A DNA stretch of 6,990 nucleotides from the NCBI GenBank assembly GCA_017305815.1, contig JAFKJZ010000497.1, forward strand, positions 1-6,990, written 5' to 3'. Source of the stretch: Hyphomicrobiales bacterium. GTDB taxonomy: Bacteria > Pseudomonadota > Alphaproteobacteria > Rhizobiales > Kaistiaceae. The notes beneath the pieces are model-generated. The model was not told the DNA's origin, did no database searches, and saw only the letters and a program-made list of their open reading frames with translations. Positions within the stretch are counted from its first letter, which is position 1. The number at the start of each line of letters is the position of its first letter. Positions 6,780-6,990 of this stretch are shown piece after piece. The translations under genes and the position numbers were made by a program.

Positions 6780-6841
6780 GCGGCCGATACGGCGCGCGGC
6801 CGGTCGGCAAAATCGCGGATTCTTGGGCTTTTTGAAGAAAG

Positions 6842-6916
6842 TGGCTGGGGCGGGAGGATTCGAACCTCCGAATGGCGGTACCAAAAACCGCTGCCTTACC
6901 GCTTGGCGACGCCCCA
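6842..6916 (-). tRNA. trnQ: tRNA-Gln (anticodon UUG), CCA encoded
   Basis: The leftward strand folds into a complete 75-base cloverleaf. It has a 7-bp acceptor stem (TGGGGCG/CGCCCCA), a D arm GCC/GGC with AAGCGGTAA loop, an anticodon arm GCGGT/ACCGC with a 7-base loop TTTTGGT giving anticodon TTG (complement of 6882-6884), a T arm GGAGG/CCTCC with loop TTCGAAT, discriminator G and an encoded CCA at 6844-6842. The UUG anticodon reads CAA and, by wobble, CAG glutamine codons. The 3' end faces the convergent luxR-type gene 62 bp away. No integrase or duplicated tRNA end is visible, so there is no sign that it serves as an attachment site within this window. Confidence 0.97.
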
Positions 6917-6947
6917 GCAGGCGGGTCCGAAAACACCGCGCGACCGT

Positions 6948-6976
6948 CGTATAGACGGTTGGGAGCGTGCCCGCAA
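6948..6976 (-). promoter_or_regulatory. Probable sigma-70 promoter of tRNA-Gln
   Basis: On the leftward strand TTGCGG (6976-6971) and TATACG (6953-6948) are separated by exactly 17 bp, and the -10 lies 31 bp ahead of the mature tRNA 5' end, leaving room for a short leader removed by RNase P. The -10 sits in the centre of an inverted repeat, ACCGTC (6943-6948) and GACGGT (6954-6959). Confidence 0.6.
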
Positions 6977-6990
6977 CGGGAGAGCCACCC

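Noticed and set aside
4893..6884. A 663-codon leftward open frame covering the binding-protein gene and extending back through the luxR-type gene into the tRNA.
   Set aside because: Only the last 260 codons are protein-like and begin with a signal peptide and ribosome site. The rest is antisense to the LuxR-type coding region and part of a tRNA gene, with the Arg/Asp/Leu-rich composition of GC-rich shadow frames.
6842..6916. tRNA-Gln as an integration (attachment) site for a mobile element.
   Set aside because: No integrase, no second copy of the tRNA 3' end and no change in base composition is visible in the window.

Overview
This is a GC-rich window (roughly two thirds G+C) whose genes look alphaproteobacterial, most likely Hyphomicrobiales (Rhizobiales). 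That placement rests on base composition, on the protein families (family-3 amino acid ABC transporter, MocR regulator paired with an EamA exporter) and on a tRNA-Gln(UUG) of familiar alphaproteobacterial form with an encoded CCA end. The genus cannot be fixed from the sequence. The DNA reads as ordinary chromosome: no transposase, integrase, phage gene, CRISPR array or rRNA was seen.

Left module (1-2111): a DMT/EamA-family membrane transporter, cut by the window's left edge, is transcribed leftward. It is divergent from a rightward MocR-type regulator (GntR winged helix fused to a fold-type-I aminotransferase-like domain). The 111 bp between their start codons hold two perfect inverted repeats with the same architecture, which are the best operator candidates in the window.

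Central module (2151-5675, all leftward): in transcription order, a periplasmic amino acid-binding protein, one ABC permease, one ABC ATPase and a PLP-dependent class I aminotransferase. The last three genes are tightly spaced. A 12-bp hairpin sits between the binding-protein gene and the permease gene, and a probable intrinsic terminator follows the aminotransferase, its stem overlapping the stop codon of the convergent mocR gene. The layout suggests uptake of an amino acid or related amine followed by transamination. The substrate cannot be read from sequence.

Right module (5892-6990): a LuxR-type regulator with an N-terminal domain I cannot assign is divergent from the binding-protein gene across 216 bp, so it is the natural candidate controller of the transporter-aminotransferase operon. 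It converges on a leftward tRNA-Gln(UUG) gene with a recognisable promoter.

Nothing here is clearly a new kind of system. The points most worth following are the paired palindromes at 619-673 and the LuxR-regulated uptake/transamination cassette of unknown substrate.
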